Source: Hirsutella rhossiliensis
Taxonomy: Eukaryota > Ascomycota > Sordariomycetes > Hypocreales > Ophiocordycipitaceae
Direction of reading: 5' to 3'
NCBI RefSeq assembly: GCF_020360975.1
Contig: NW_025408682.1
Coordinates: 1,160,501 to 1,224,500, forward strand
Length of the DNA stretch: 64,000 nucleotides
Shown: positions 34,722-48,200 of the stretch, piece by piece
Layout of the letters: every line of letters starts with the position of its first letter
How positions within the stretch are numbered: the stretch's first letter is position 1
Notes under the pieces: model-generated
What the model saw: only the letters and a program-made list of their open reading frames with translations
Databases searched by the model: none
What the model was told of the DNA's origin: nothing
Translations under genes and position numbers: made by a program

Positions 34722-35289
34722 TCTAAAGGTATATAAGCAAAAGCGGAATTTTAGGAAATCAAGGAATCATATAAGACTACGTAATAGAGGGGAAGAAGGA
34801 GTATAAGGTAGGATTTTTAACGGAATTTATTAGTAGTATATTAGTATATAGAAGAGGTGTTAAAGTTAATAATTCTCTATCTATCTACTAGCGGACATAC
34901 TATCTTATATAGATAATTATAGCTAAATAGAAGAACCTTTTAGGACTAGATTTAGGCTGCCGTATAGCCCTAAGACTAGGGAATTCCGTAATACCTCGAG
35001 TAAATCTAGAAGTGTCTTAGTTCCTCTAATATTCGTGTTTAAAGGAGGTTGGTTATACCGGTGTTCTTAAGAGGTCTTAGCTAGCATTCTAAGCTAGCTC
35101 TATTCCTTCGATTCCCGATTATACGATAACCGGCAACCCGTTTAATATATAATAATATATAAAATAATAAGCGATTCTTACTTTATAGGATAAGGTTTTA
35201 TCTATAATTAATATACTACTTATTAGCTTATATAATCGGGAGAGTATATTATAGCTGCTTTATTTATAGTAGGAACACCGTTCCTTATA
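34722..35289 (-). repeat. Copia-A copy 1 LTR (5' side of the element)
   Basis: 568 bp, starting TATAAGGAACGGTGTTCC on minus and ending CCTTTAGA. It is followed on minus by GGTTATAAGCC, the probable primer-binding site. Confidence 0.9.
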
Positions 35290-36908
35290 AACTTAATTAG
35301 ATAGATATAGTTAACGCCTTTATTAACTGCCTACTTAAGGAAGAAGAAGAAGTTATCTATATACGCCTTCTACTAGGCTTCTAATAGCTAGGAAAGGTTC
35401 TATAGCTTAGGAAAGCTCTATACGGACTACGAAGATTACCCCTTCTTTAGCAATAGCATTTAATAGGTTCCCTCGAAGCCCTAGGCTTTACGAAAGTCCC
35501 TTAGGAACTATGTATAATATAGAAGGGTAAAATCACGGTCTTCTTCTACGTCGACGATATTATCTAGGCGTACCTAAAAGAGGAAGAAGCTACTACTAGG
35601 GAGGCTATACGAGGCCTATAATAAAGGTATAAGATAACTAAGCTAGGGGAGCTAAAGTGGTTCCTATAGATACGAATCCTTCGGAATAGGTCCTAACGGA
35701 CTATCTAGCTTACCTAAGACGCCTATATTAATAAGGTCGCTTATAAATTCCTCCCTAATTCCCTCGATAAGAAGCTTCCCTCTACGCCTATATTAGACGA
35801 AGAGCTTTTACCTAATCCGTCCTTTTAAGCTAGGGAGTAAGAGAAACACTAATATTAATAGAAGGTAGGCTCCCTGCTTTTTTTAGCTATTTCTACTAGA
35901 CCGGATATCTCTTTTACGGTCTCCTAGCTAGCTAGGTATAACTAGAATCCTAGCCCTAGGCACTAAGAAGTAGTAGACTAAGCAATCCTTTATCTCTATT
36001 TAACGAGATTATATAGTCTACGCCTAGGAGGGCTAGAAAGGAAGAAATAAGCTGCCGAAATCTTCCTTTATTCGAGCGATTCGTCCTTTATAGACAATTC
36101 CTTAGATAGAAAGAGCTTATAGGGGTATATTATATCCCTTTTTAGAGGAACTATTACTTAGAAAGCTTCGAAGCAAGCTACTATTATAACTTCTAGTATA
36201 GAGGCAGAGCTACTAGCTCTTTTAAAAGCGTTAAAAGAAGCGATTTTTCTTAGCCGGCTGCTAATATCTCTACGACTATAAATCCCGACCCTATTAGCTA
36301 TAGAATGCGATAATACGTAGACTATATAGATTCTTACGGAGGAAAATAGTAAGCTATTAACCTAGCTATAGTATATTAATATCTACTAGTATTAGTTACG
36401 CTAAGAGGTCTAAAAGGGACTTATTTCCGTCTATTAGGTTCTAACGGCATTAATAAAAGCCGACGGTCTTATAAAGCCCCTACTAAAGTAGAAGCTAGCT
36501 GTCTTTTTATAGTAAATTAGGCTAGAAGACGTTCGAGAGAAGCTATCCTTAGAAGCCCGCCTTAAGAGTCTATAAGAGGAGCTAATAGCATATAAGAGGA
36601 AGGAGATATCTATAGCTAAAGAGAGGAATTAGGACTTATCTTAAAGGAGGGCCCCTAGCTTAATTAGGACTTATTCTTCTTAAAGGCCCCCTTTAAGGAC
36701 TTATCCTTAGAGAAGCCCCCCTTTCTTATAGGACTTAATTTCCTCCTTAGGCCCCTTTTTCCTAAAGTAGGTCTAAAAGAGCCCGGGGCTAAAACCCGGA
36801 TTTCTCGAGTAAGTAAGAAGTGCAGAGCTAAGAACCTCCTCTATACGCTTACTAGCCCGAAGCCGTATTAGCTATGCCCTTAAGGGGCAGGCTATAGCTA
36901 AGGGGGTG

Positions 36909-37401
36909 TGTCGCGAAGCGTGGCCTAATTTCGTAGTTCTCGGAGATATCCCTTAGTATAAGGGACCTAGGAAGCTAAAAACACCTAGTATAAAAAACAG
37001 GTTTTAAAGAAGGAGCTAAAAAGAGGTATAAAGAGGAGGGTAGGGGTAAGAGGGGAAGCAAAAGTAGCGATAGCTTCCTATAGAGGTAGCGAGAGATAAG
37101 ACGGATATGCCGGCAACGGCTAGAAAGGAGGGGAAAAACCAGCAAAAAGCTCGGTAGTCGAAAGGATATTAGTAGCTTCTTTAAGTAGGATCTTCTTTAT
37201 TAATTAAGATGCTAAATAGATATTAAGAGGGGCGTTAGATAAAGGAAAGAAAGATAATTAAGGCAATATAATAATTACTCCCTTACCTTTATTGCTACCC
37301 TTATAAGAATTAAATCTCTTTGCCCTGCCTATCCGACTCCTTACTTTTAATTTTACCTTTATATATTTTTATATACTTCTTATATCTCTCTTCGCGAGAG
37401 T
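36909..37401 (+). repeat. Copia-B LTR, 3' copy
   Basis: Begins TGTCGCGAAGCGTGG after the polypurine tract and ends CTTCGCGAGAGT. Start and end form imperfect inverted repeats (TGTCGCGAAG / CTTCGCGAGA). Confidence 0.85.
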
Positions 37402-40400
37402 AGTACTATAATCTTTCCGAAATCTTTAATAAATCGTTAGTAGTAATTTATAAATCCTAGGAAACTTTATATATCCTTAACGTTCTTTAGCGTTAGCTAT
37501 TCTTTAACTAAGTTAATCTTATCTTATTATATTTATATCTCTCTTAGTAAGATTATATATCTAAGGAAGTTTACTTCCTATATATAGAACTTATATTTCT
37601 TTAGTTTAACTAGTAACTTTATATTTTAAAGTATATAAAGTACCTTATAGATATATTCCTTATATTCTTCTAAGGTATCTAAGAAGATTAAGATATTATC
37701 TAGGTATACTACTATAAAGATATCTAGGTATTTATATAAGATATTATTAATTATCTATTAAAAGGTAGCTAGTATATTTATAACTTTAAATAGTATTACT
37801 AGATATTTAAATAGTCCGAATTTCGTTTTAAAGGCTATTATCTATTTATATTCCTTTTTTATATATATTAAGTTATAGGCGCTTTTAAGGTCGAGAGCTA
37901 TAAACTATTTTTTACTATATAGTTAATCTTATAGTTCTAATATAAGCGGTAATAGTATTCGGTCCTTTATTATAATATCGTTTAAGCGTCTATAGTTAAT
38001 AACTAATTATAGCTTACCGTTTTTCTTTAAAATAAATATAACTAAGTAGCTTACTTTAAATATTAACGTTTATATATATCCCTTTTATAGATTCTTATTA
38101 AGGTAGTTATATAGCGTTTATAGTTGCTTTTTATTTAAGTTATAGATTTTATAGAATATCGGCGTTATTCTATCCTTAAGATAAATTTTATAGTCCTATT
38201 AGCTATATTTAAGTAACCCTATCTTAAGTTCTTCCTTAAAGAGTTTATTATATTTCCGGTATTCCTAGGGGATATTCTTTATTCTATCTTATAGGCTTTA
38301 TTCTTTCTTTTAAGAGCTAGTTTCTCTTAACTTAAGCTCTTTATTAATTTATTTAAGGTCTTTCCTTAAAGTAGTAATAACTCTTTAGATCTTTATATTA
38401 TATCCTTTATTCTATTTATATTAGATACTAGGTTATATAGCTATATTAGTTAGTACGTAGGTCTTATTAGTCGATTTTATTATATCCGCTAGTTTAGTTA
38501 CTATTTTCGTTTATATCGCTAAAGCCTATAATAATTTACTTAAATAGTTATCCCTTTTATCCTATTTAGTAGCTAAATTATCGTAAAATTTTACTTTCTT
38601 TTAAATCTACTAGTCCTAAAAACTTATATCTTCGTTTTAATATAGCTAGCTAGTTTTCTAGCTAATTAGTAGGTTGCTCTCTTATAGCTATAGAAGCCTT
38701 AATATAAGGTTATATTCTTTAATATCTATAATATTAAAGTTAACTTATTTATTATAGCCCTAGATATTAATATTAAGGTAATTAATCTTTATATTAATAA
38801 TTCTATTATTATAGTTAAAGGCCTCTCCTTTAATATTCGTAAGTTTATATAGATCTTTCTTATATCTTTATATAAGTTAGTAACGATTAACGACTTTAAG
38901 TAAAACGTAATTACCTATTACGCTATAATCTAAAAGTATATATATATAATATCCCGCGATTTAAATATCTAATACTATTTAGTTACTATAGCTTACCGTT
39001 ACTATATATAGGGTCCTTAAATCTTATTATATCGTGCTAGTCTATAGCCCTTTTATAGATAGTATACCTTATTTTTTACTTAGTCCTTATTTATTTTATT
39101 TAGGTATTCTTCTTTAATTTATTATTAATATCGTTTCTTTATATTTTCGTTATATAGTATTATATTAAGGCTTAAGAGACTAATTTCTTATAGCTAATTA
39201 AAGATTTCTTATTTCTTAACGCTATATCGTTTATATTATACTACTTTATAGTTAATTATATACTATACTTTATAATTTTATTTATTTTTATACTAAAGGT
39301 TAAGTTTTTATTCTATATCTTTTTATTTTATATATAGTATCTTTATATCGATTCTCCCTTAGTTAAATACGGCCTATAGCCTTTATATATATTACTAATA
39401 ATCTTTTAGTATACTATTATATCGTTTATACTATACTTATACTTTTTTATATTTATAAACTCTATAGTTTAGGTATATATATTCGTTATAATCTTCCTTA
39501 TTATATTTAACTTATTATATAAGTTTTTAAAAGATTAAGGGTTTAGATACTTTATAGCGAGTAGCGTTATATTATTCTTTTATTTTAGCGTATTTATAGA
39601 TTTTATATATCTCTAAAAGATATCTTATTAATAAACTATAATTATCGTAGTATTTAAGTAGTATACTATAATTAGGTTCTAATAATATAACTTAGTCGTT
39701 TAGGTAGCGTTAATTAATTTTCTAGTAGTCTAGTTCTATACTTAAGTAGGGTTTCGAAAGTACTTATCCCTTAAACCTAACTAAGAAGGTATTATATCGT
39801 ACTTTTATCTAAAAGTATATTATATAATCTAGGTAAACGTATAATATCTATAAAATATACTTATAGTACTTATAAGTAAGTAGTATTTATAGATTGTTTT
39901 TAAATTCTCCTTATAGTTACTATTCTTATTATAGAGCTATAAAGGTATCGACTATAGTAATAGCTATAGTATAGTCTCTTTCTTATAGTACTAGTTAATA
40001 TCGAATTAATATAGCTTATTAGTTTTCTATAAGAATTTAAAGCGTTTATTAAGTTCTAATTTTAAGTATTTCTTTAAATTCTTTAAAGTATAGAGCGTAT
40101 TCTTTAATTATAGTATTCTCCCTTAATAGCGAGGGTAGTAGTATAAGTTCGTTCTTATCTTTTATTTCTCTAGGTATTTCTTATTCTTTAAAGCTTATAT
40201 CGTTAATACTTTATTATTCCTCCTTAGGTTACTATCTAAGTTTCGTAAGTATAAGGGCTACGTTTATATCTTCTTTATTATATTATTTATAGACTACCTA
40301 TCGTTATTATCGATTTTTATTTTATATATCTTCTTAGAATCGTTTACTATTCTTCTTAATTTAGTCTTAAGAGATTCCTTTAAGATAAGGGTATTTTAGT

Positions 40401-41597
40401 TCTATAAATTTAACTTATTTCTATATTTTAAGATCCCTTCGTTATATTATTATAAGGGTTTTCTTTAGTAGCTTTAAGAACTATCTAGTACTATTCTTAT
40501 TACTTAGGTATACTATATATTCGTCGTTATAATATATAGTCTAACTAAGGAGTTTATACTTTAGTTCTTATTTATTAGTAGCGTTTAAGTATTTCTTACC
40601 TTTTAGGGCTAGTACTTAGTAGGTTTTCTTCTCCTTATAAGATTATCTATATTCTTTAAAGTAATATCTAAGTTTACTATAGTTAAAATACTTTCCTTTA
40701 CTTTTTTATATTATATTTAGATCTATCTTACCTAGGTTAGTTATATAAGTATAGGTAATAGGAGTTTTACGCTTCTTCTTATAGTTAGCGTATTAGTTAA
40801 AGTTATTTTTATAGAAAGGGTTTTAGTTTCCTCTTCCTTATTTCTTTTCTTAGTATTACGTATACTATCTATTATTAATTTATACTACTATAGTAATATA
40901 GTCTAAGAGGTTATTAAGTCGATTTTCCTTATAAAGCTCGTCCTTAATTTCTTTTTTAAGCTTATTATAGAATCGTAATATAAGGGGTTCGTTATCTTAA
41001 TTAAGCTTTAAGGTAACTTAATAGAACTTCGTAATATAATCTAATACTAAGATCCTTTATTAAAGTTCTTAGAGTTTCTATTTAGCTTCTCGTTCCTTAT
41101 TAGTTATTCTAAATACTTTTATAATAGCTTCTTTAAATCCTTAGAAACTAATAAAGACTTTATTTATCTCGTTATCTTATCGCGCTAGTTAGTTATTAAG
41201 AAAGTCCCTTATAATAGGTCTAAACTAAGTAAGTGCCGTTCTAAATAAATAATTTCCTATATAAAGTACCTTTTCGACTAGGTCTAAGAGTTTAGTAAGG
41301 TAAAACTAGTAGTAGGCCTTAAGTTAAGTAAGAAAGTCTTAAAGTATACTATAAGTACCGTTAAATAGTCCTAGCTATTTTAGTTTAACTACTTCTTTAA
41401 GGTCCTTAACTTATCCGTTGCCTTTTTTATTCCTAAGTAACTATACCTTATATTAAAGGGTAATAATCTCGCGTATTATATCCTAAGGTAATATAGTAGC
41501 TCTAGAGTTAGTTAATCTAGCTTATTATATAGGTATATTAATAGTTACGATATTACTTAAAGTAACGTAGTATTATACTAAATAAGAGCTTTTAATA

Positions 41598-42083
41598 TAT
41601 AACGACTAGTATTATTCTTAAGGGATAAACCTATTAAGGGGTTTATATTAATAGATATAATAGGGCGTGGTCTAAGTAATAATAAGTATATTACGGTAGT
41701 AATAAGTTAGAGGTTATAGACTATAAACTATAACTAAGTAATTAAGTAATCGGAATTAAAGATAAGATCGTAATAAAGATCGTAATAATTATAATATATT
41801 AAAAGCTATCGAGCTATCTATTTAAAGGAGTATTTTATTCTTTCCTTATATATCCTAAGAGCTTTCTTAGATCGTTAAGAGCGCTAGGTAATCCCGTCGC
41901 TTAGGAGCGCTAGAGCGCTAGAGCGATCCTACGATCCTAGCTATAGAGCGTTAGAGCGCTAGAGTAACCCGTTGCTCTAAACTTAATTAGCCCGTCGGTC
42001 CGTTTAATATTCCTTACTCCCTACGTTATATAACCTCGTAATATATATTAGTCCCCGCGGTTTACTAGACTATAGTTATAATA
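41598..42083 (-). repeat. Gypsy-A LTR, right (5') copy
   Basis: Partner of 22403-22886. It keeps more C and G (e.g. CCCGTCGCTTAGGAGCGC), so the two copies have mutated unequally. Confidence 0.85.
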
Positions 42084-42650
42084 GGTTATTATTACTACTA
42101 TAGCTATTACTATAAGTATAAGTTAATAAAGCGGCTTATATAGCTAAGAACGAACTAATACCTTAGGTAGAGTAGAACTTACTTATTACTACTACTACTA
42201 TAGTTAAAGAAGGAAAAAAAGGAAAGGAAAGAAGAAAGAGGGGATACCGCCTTATATACCCCTAGGTAGAGGAGGCTGCTTAAGGCTAAGGGGACGGGCA
42301 ACCTAAGGCTTATATAGGTCTAGGCCGGCCGCTAGCTACCTAAGGGCATATATAATAGGTTGCGCCCTTATTTAAATAGCTAGCTAGCTAATAAGTATAG
42401 AGCTTAGTTCTAGCTACTTAAGCTAATAAGCGTAGGGATAATAGGGCTAGTAAGGCTAGTATAATTAACGGGAAAGGGTAGGGTAGAGCTAGCGGTATAG
42501 GCTTAATAGTATAAAAGCTATTAATTAAGTAACGCCGCGCCGCGCTTAAGGGAGGGTATTATATAAAAGTCTTTAACTATTATAAGTTATAGGCTTAAGC
42601 TATAGCCTAAGCTATATAGTTATATATAAAGGGCCGGATCTTATATATAT
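42084..42650. other. Unassigned stretch between Gypsy-A and Gypsy-B
   Basis: TA-rich sequence with GC-rich islands (GGCCGGCCGCTAGC near 42330; GCCGCGCCGCGC near 42535) and repeated GCTAGCTA steps. I see no protein domain. It may be the 3' end or LTR remnant of Gypsy-B, or the right flank of the Gypsy-A target. Confidence 0.4.
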
Positions 42651-44311
42651 ATATATAGGCTAGCTATATATAGGAGAGCTCTATATAGCTTATTAATATT
42701 ATCCTATAAATAGTACCTATATATATACCTTTACTTACTTTATAATAGTACCTTATTAATATATTATTAAAAGGTAGCCGGCGTCCCTATTAAGCTAAAT
42801 AGGTATACCTACTACTTAAATAATCCGAACCTTATTTAAAAGGCTATCTTAAACTTATAGCCCTTTACTATCTAAATCTTATAAAACGCTACTATAATAT
42901 TAAGATTTATAAACTACTTTACTTTTATAAATATTTATAGTATCTCTATAATTAAGGGTAGCGTATACTTATCCCTCTTTATAATTACGTTTAGGGCTTA
43001 GTAGTTATAGTAAAATTATAAGCGACCGTTTAATTTTTAAATAAAGAGTACTAAGGCTACGGCTAAGGAGCTACTTAAGCGGATTAGGTTTACCTCTATT
43101 AGCTCGCTTAGGGTCTTTCTTAGTACTAAGAGTTTCTCCCTTAATATATTATAAAGGGGTCCCTATAATAAGGGGGGCTCTGCCCTATCTTTATTTAGTA
43201 TTAAGTTAATTTTATAGTTTACCCTTAGCTTATATAGGGGTATCTTTAAAGCCTTCTTTAGTATAAAGAGGACTAGGTATATATTTAGCGCTTACTTTAA
43301 GATATAGTTTACTAGGTCTACCGCTGTTTTTAGCTAGAGTGCTCTCTTTATATCCTTTATTATAATCGCTTAGATATTAACTATTTTCCGCTTTCCTTTA
43401 TTATCCCTTACTACCCTCTCCCTTTAATATTCCGCTATAAATACTACCGCGCTAACGATCTTTGCCCCTTAGATCTATTCTACCCTCCTTATTACTTCCG
43501 ATCCTTATAGGCCTATTTAGATCTTAGCCTTACTATATTAAATTTAATCTCCCGCTACGTTATATAATACTTAGTTCTTTTTTATCTATAGCCTTCTTAG
43601 AAATATATTATAGCTTAGCCTAAGGACTATATATATAAAGGTCTACTTTATATAGCCGTTAATATCTATCTTAAATACTATAATTCCTTTTATCTATAAG
43701 GCTAAAGTATCTTTTAAGAATAGCCCTAGTTATCTTTTCCTCTTATTAGCGAGAGGTATTTATAGCTTCTTTATTACCCTCTTACTTACTATAGTATAGT
43801 AATTATAGCCGGTATCTATAAGCGCGTTAAGTCCCTTCTTCCTATTAATACTTACCTTTAGCGTTACTAAGCTTAGTATAAGATAGTCCTTTATTAACTT
43901 CTAAGCTTCTTACTATTTCTCTTCTACCCTTAGCGCTTAACTTTACGCTAAGGATCCCCTTTTTCTAAGTCGTTATTATCCTCGGCGTCCCTCTCTTCCT
44001 TTATTACGCCCGCCTTCTAAGGTTCTTATCTCCTCTTCTTATAATAGAGCGCGATATATCCTTTAACTCTATAGTTAAAGTATATTTAGTTCTCTAGCTA
44101 GCTCTACCCTTCCCTTTATCTATTTAAGGCGTTAATACTAGTTATTAAGGTATCCCTATCTTTATCTTTCCTTTCCTAAGGGTATATATCCGCTAGTCTC
44201 CTTTAGTTTAAAGGGGGCTATCTTATTTACTAGACCCTTTCTAGCTTAGCCGCTATTTACGCTACCTAGTTAATATAAGCGGCGAAGCTTAATATAAGGA
44301 GGTCGACTATA

Positions 44312-44879
44312 TCTTAAGGTATATAAGCAAAAGCGGAATTTTAGGAAATCAAGGAATCACGTAAGACTACGTGATAGAGGGGAAGAAGGAGTATAAGGTA
44401 GGATTTTTAACGGAATTTATTAGTAGTGTATTAGTATGTAGAAGAGGTGTTAAAGTTAATAATTCTCTATCTATCTACTAGCGGACATGCTGTCTTATAT
44501 AGATAATTATAGCTAAACGGAAGAACCTTTCGGGACTAGATTTAGGCTGCCGTATAGCCCTAAGACTAGGGAATTCCGTGATATCTCGAGTAAATCTAGA
44601 AGTGTCTTGGTTCCACTAATATTCGTGTTTAGAGGAGGTTGGTCGTGCCGGTGTTCTTAAGAGGTCTTAGCTAGCATTCTAAGCTAGCTCTATTCCTTCG
44701 ATTCCCGATTATACGATAACCGGCAACCCGTTTAATGCATAATAACATGTAAAATAACGAGCGATTCTTGCTCTATAGGATAAGATTTTGTCTATAATTA
44801 ATATACTACTTATTAGCTTATATAATCGGGAGAGTATATTATAGCTGCTTTATTTATAGTAGGAACACCGTTCCTTATA
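44312..44879 (-). repeat. Copia-A copy 2 LTR, left
   Basis: 568 bp and lightly mutated: it keeps AATCACGTAAGACTACGTGA and GACATGCTGTC. Confidence 0.9.
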
Positions 44880-45249
44880 GCCTCCCTTAAAGAGTAGATT
44901 TATATACTCTTTACTAATTTATTTATAGTAGTATATATATAGGGTAAAAACCTAATTTAGGAAAACTATTCTTATATATTAATAGGATATATAAAAACCT
45001 ATTCTTTCTTAGGAAAAAATAATCCTTAGGTATATACTAATAGAAAAACCTATAGTAGGAAAAATCTATAGTTATAATAATTATTTATAGGATAACCTTA
45101 TATAAGGTAAAACCTATTATTACTAGGAAAATCTTAATAGATAAAAACCTAGTAAATATTTCTTTAAGAAACCTAAAAAGGAAAAACCTAGTAAGGGAAA
45201 GATATAAAAAGCATAAGAAATATTTAAAAACCCCTTTTAATTACTTAGG

Positions 45250-48200
45250 AACTTATATTAAGGATAGACTGTCTCTAAAGTTATAGAGTAATCTAGGTCT
45301 TAATTCCTTTATAAAAATATTAGCTATATTATCTTTTAATTTAATATAAAAAACTCTAATTTCACCTTCTCTTATACTAGTTCTAGTATAGTAATAGGCT
45401 AATCTTATATACTTAGACCTTTTATAAAATTCCGGATTTTCTGCTAATTTAATAGCAGCAGTGTTATCCGTTAAAATAGGAGGTATAGTATTAGGAATCT
45501 TAATAGATAGATCCTTAGTAATATTTTTAAAAAGCATATTTAAATAAACAGCTTCTTTATTTGCCTCCCTAAGGCTAATATACTTTACTTCGTAGGTAGA
45601 GAGGGCAATAGCTTTCTACTTAGAGTAAGCCTAGCTTATTATATTATTATATATATAAAAATAGTAACTAGAAAAGGATTTTCCGTCCGTTAAATCCAAC
45701 GCTTAGCTAGAGTCGGTAAAACCCTTTATATATAGATAGGTAAAAGGGATATTATAATTATATTTAATCCTTAGGCTAGGGAATTTATTTAAATATTTCT
45801 AAATTATATTTAAAGCCTTAAAATACGTTTAGTCGGGCTTAGCCGCGAATCTAGCATAAGAAATTATAGAATATAAGATATCTAGCTTAGTAAATAAGGC
45901 TAAGTATAATAGAGATCCTATTTCTTTTTAAAATTATAATATATCTTCCTTAGAAGGTAATTCCTTTGCTTTTATAAGCTTAAAGTCTACTATAGCGGGT
46001 AAATTCGAAGTTCCTAAACCTTCTTTATTAAATTCCTTTAACTTATTTAAGGTATAGCTTTCTTAGGATATATATAGCTCTTTATTTTCTCGGTTTATTA
46101 TAATATTTAGACCTAAGAAGTCTTTTATATCTCCTAAGATAGTAAAATCTAGGAATTTAGATAATTCTTTAAATAAATTTTCTTTTATTATAGATTTAAA
46201 GGGCCCTACTATAAGAAAGTCGTCGACGTAAATTGCTAAGGCTATACTATAGTCCTTATTTATAAATACTCCTTTATCTATTAAAAGAGGAAGAAATCTA
46301 AGATTATTTAGTATAATTTTTAAATAATTATACTAGAGCTTAGGACTTTATTTTAGGCTATATAATACTTTCTTTAGCTTTACTTTAATTTAACCGGTTT
46401 TATATATATCTAGGAATTTAGTTAATTTAATTCCTTTAGCTCTATAAGCTAATCTATATTTTAAATAATATTCTTTAAGAGCGTATTCTTCGTAGCTTAT
46501 AAGAAGATCGATATATACTTCGCTATCTATATCGGTATATATAAAGGCATTTATTATATCTATCTATAAAGCTTCGAATTCGTAGATAATAGCTAAAATA
46601 AGTAGAATTCTAATAGATTTAGGTCTAGCCGTAGTCGAAAAGGTATCTAGGAAATCTAAGCTATAGATCTACTTAAATCCTTATATTACGAAACGGGCTT
46701 TATATTTTATTATATTATTTTAACTATCCTTCTTAATAGTATAGACCTAGCGGCCTCCTATAGCCTCCCTATCCCTAAGGAGGTAGGAAAATTCCTAAGT
46801 TTTATATTTAATTAGCTAGCTAATTTCCTTAATTATAGCTTCTTTTTAAAATACTACTTTAGGGCTATTTATTGCCTATTTATAGGTCTTTAGAATTTTT
46901 AAGTCCTAATTTTCTATACTAGCTAGAATTAACTCTATAAAATCGTAGTTTAGAAATAAATTAACGTTAAGGTATTCGATATAGTTAGAATTAAACCTTT
47001 CCGGCTTCTTAGGTAATTCTACTACTATTTTACTAGTAGTAGGAATAGGATCGTTATTTAGATACTCTTCTTTTATAAAAGGCGAGGGACTTTTATCTCT
47101 AGGTTCTTTAGTAGCTTCCTCTATAGGGATATAGCTTTCTAGCTTATCTTTATTTAAAATAGAATTAAAATCAAAGGTATTATTACTACTAGAAATTTCT
47201 AGAATTTTTATAAATTTATTTTCTAATATAGTAATATCTCTAGAGATAGTAATCTTTCTCTTAGTAAAATCCTAGATTTTATATATATTTTCTAAATAGC
47301 ATTATTATTCCCTTAAACGCTTTATTATCTAGCTTATCTTTAGGGTCTTTATTCTTATAATATATAAGGCTTCTAAAGGTCTTAATTTTATTTAAGGTCT
47401 CGAAGGGTAGTATTATATTATCCCTCTTTTCTATAGGACTTTTAAATCCTATCGTAGAATATAGTAATCTATTATATAAATAGGTAGCTATTAAAACAGC
47501 TTCTCCCTATAGATATTTAGAAAGCCTAGTAGTAAATAAAAGAGCTTATACTTTTTCTAATATAGTACGATTTATTCTTTCTATTCTACTATTAGATTCC
47601 GGCGTCCTAGGAGGACTAGAATTAAAGGTAATCCTTTCTTTTTCGTAATAGAGCTTTATTTTATATATAAATTCTTTAGCATTATTAGAAAATGCTTCTC
47701 TAATCCTAGTATTTTTAGGGTTATTTTCTACCCTATTTTTAAATTCTAGGAACCTATTTAAAGCTTCCCCCTTTTTTTAAAGAAGGTATATTTCTAGATA
47801 TCGGGTTCCTACGTCTAGGAAAGAAATATAATAGTAATATTTATTATAAGTAGGCACTTTAATTAGCCCTTAAATATCTAATACTATTTTTTCTAAATAG
47901 GTATAAGACTTATATAAAGGTTATTTATTAACCTTACTCGTTGCTTTAGCTCTAATATATATTTTATATTGCCTTATTTTATTTTCCTCTTTTAAAAGTA
48001 TTTTTATATCCTTATTATATCTTTTTAATATTTCTTAAATAGCCCTACTATTTATATGCCCTAAGCGTAAGTACTAAGTATAAAAATCTATATCCTTTAC
48101 CTTTAAAGATATAATAAGGATTAATTAGCTTTCTAATAAAGGTTCTATAGGAATATAATATAATTTATTTCTAAGAAATCCTTTAGTAAGGACCTTAGCC

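Larger units (their letters stand above)
29241..35289 (-). mobile_element. Copia-A copy 1, inserted in the Copia-B reverse transcriptase
   Basis: A 6,049-bp element with two 568-bp LTRs. The flanking bases AACTC (29236-29240) and AACTT (35290-35294) are a 4/5 match, most simply a target duplication with one later change. Joining the flanks restores the Copia-B frame (FDLKL then N, stop, IDIVNAF). Coding is on minus: zinc knuckle about 33.9 kb, protease about 33.4 kb, integrase 32.4-32.8 kb, reverse transcriptase about 31 kb (YVDD at 31148-31159), RNase H 30.27-30.47 kb. Confidence 0.9.
25600..36600 (+). pseudogene. Copia-B gag-pol, RIP-mutated and split by insertion
   Basis: Gag lies at about 25.6-27 kb, with an Ala/Pro-rich stretch at 26315-26500. 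Integrase is at about 27.65-28.35 kb: the catalytic neighbourhood reads LLLAPNT, then NGGAERLGGAIIERARTI, followed by LCAYGYKVYI. Reverse transcriptase starts at about 28.95 kb (VFIYKTNKHSF) and reaches FDLKL at 29240. It resumes at 35290 with IDIVNAFINCLL, and YVDD is at 35547-35558. RNase H is at about 36.05-36.5 kb (SSIEAELLALLKALKEAIFL). Order gag-IN-RT-RNase H is Ty1/Copia. In-frame TAA/TAG replace Gln and Trp throughout. Confidence 0.85.
24962..37401 (+). mobile_element. Copia-B (Ty1/Copia LTR retrotransposon), split by Copia-A copy 1
   Basis: LTRs at 24962-25448 and 36909-37401 flank a plus-strand gag-pol relic. The right LTR is preceded by a polypurine tract (AAGGGGGTG). The left LTR is followed by GTTATAAGCC, the same primer-site-like motif found next to the Copia-A LTR. 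Without the 6.05-kb nested Copia-A it is about 6.4 kb. I could not find a clear 5-bp target duplication. Confidence 0.85.
22403..42083 (-). mobile_element. Gypsy-A (Ty3/Gypsy LTR retrotransposon), host of Copia-B
   Basis: Two matching LTRs (22403-22886 and 41598-42083, about 485 bp, edges reading TATAACGAC...ATAATA) flank a minus-strand gag-pol relic of about 7.2 kb once the 12.4-kb Copia-B insertion is removed. Gag is around 40.6-41.5 kb (EIKDELYKENRLNNLL). Reverse transcriptase is at 37.4-38.1 kb: ALDLKSAYNLI, KFGLFKYLV, and the connection part SFLGFINYY and RFIKDFGKI. The remainder lies at 22.9-24.96 kb. The 3' LTR is the left one and is preceded by a purine-rich stretch on minus (AGACAGGGAGGCATCC). 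RIP-created stops are throughout. Confidence 0.8.

Noticed and set aside
24962..37401. 5-bp target duplication for Copia-B
   Set aside because: Flanks (ATATT on the left, GTAGT or AGTAC on the right depending on the LTR end) do not match, so I make no claim.
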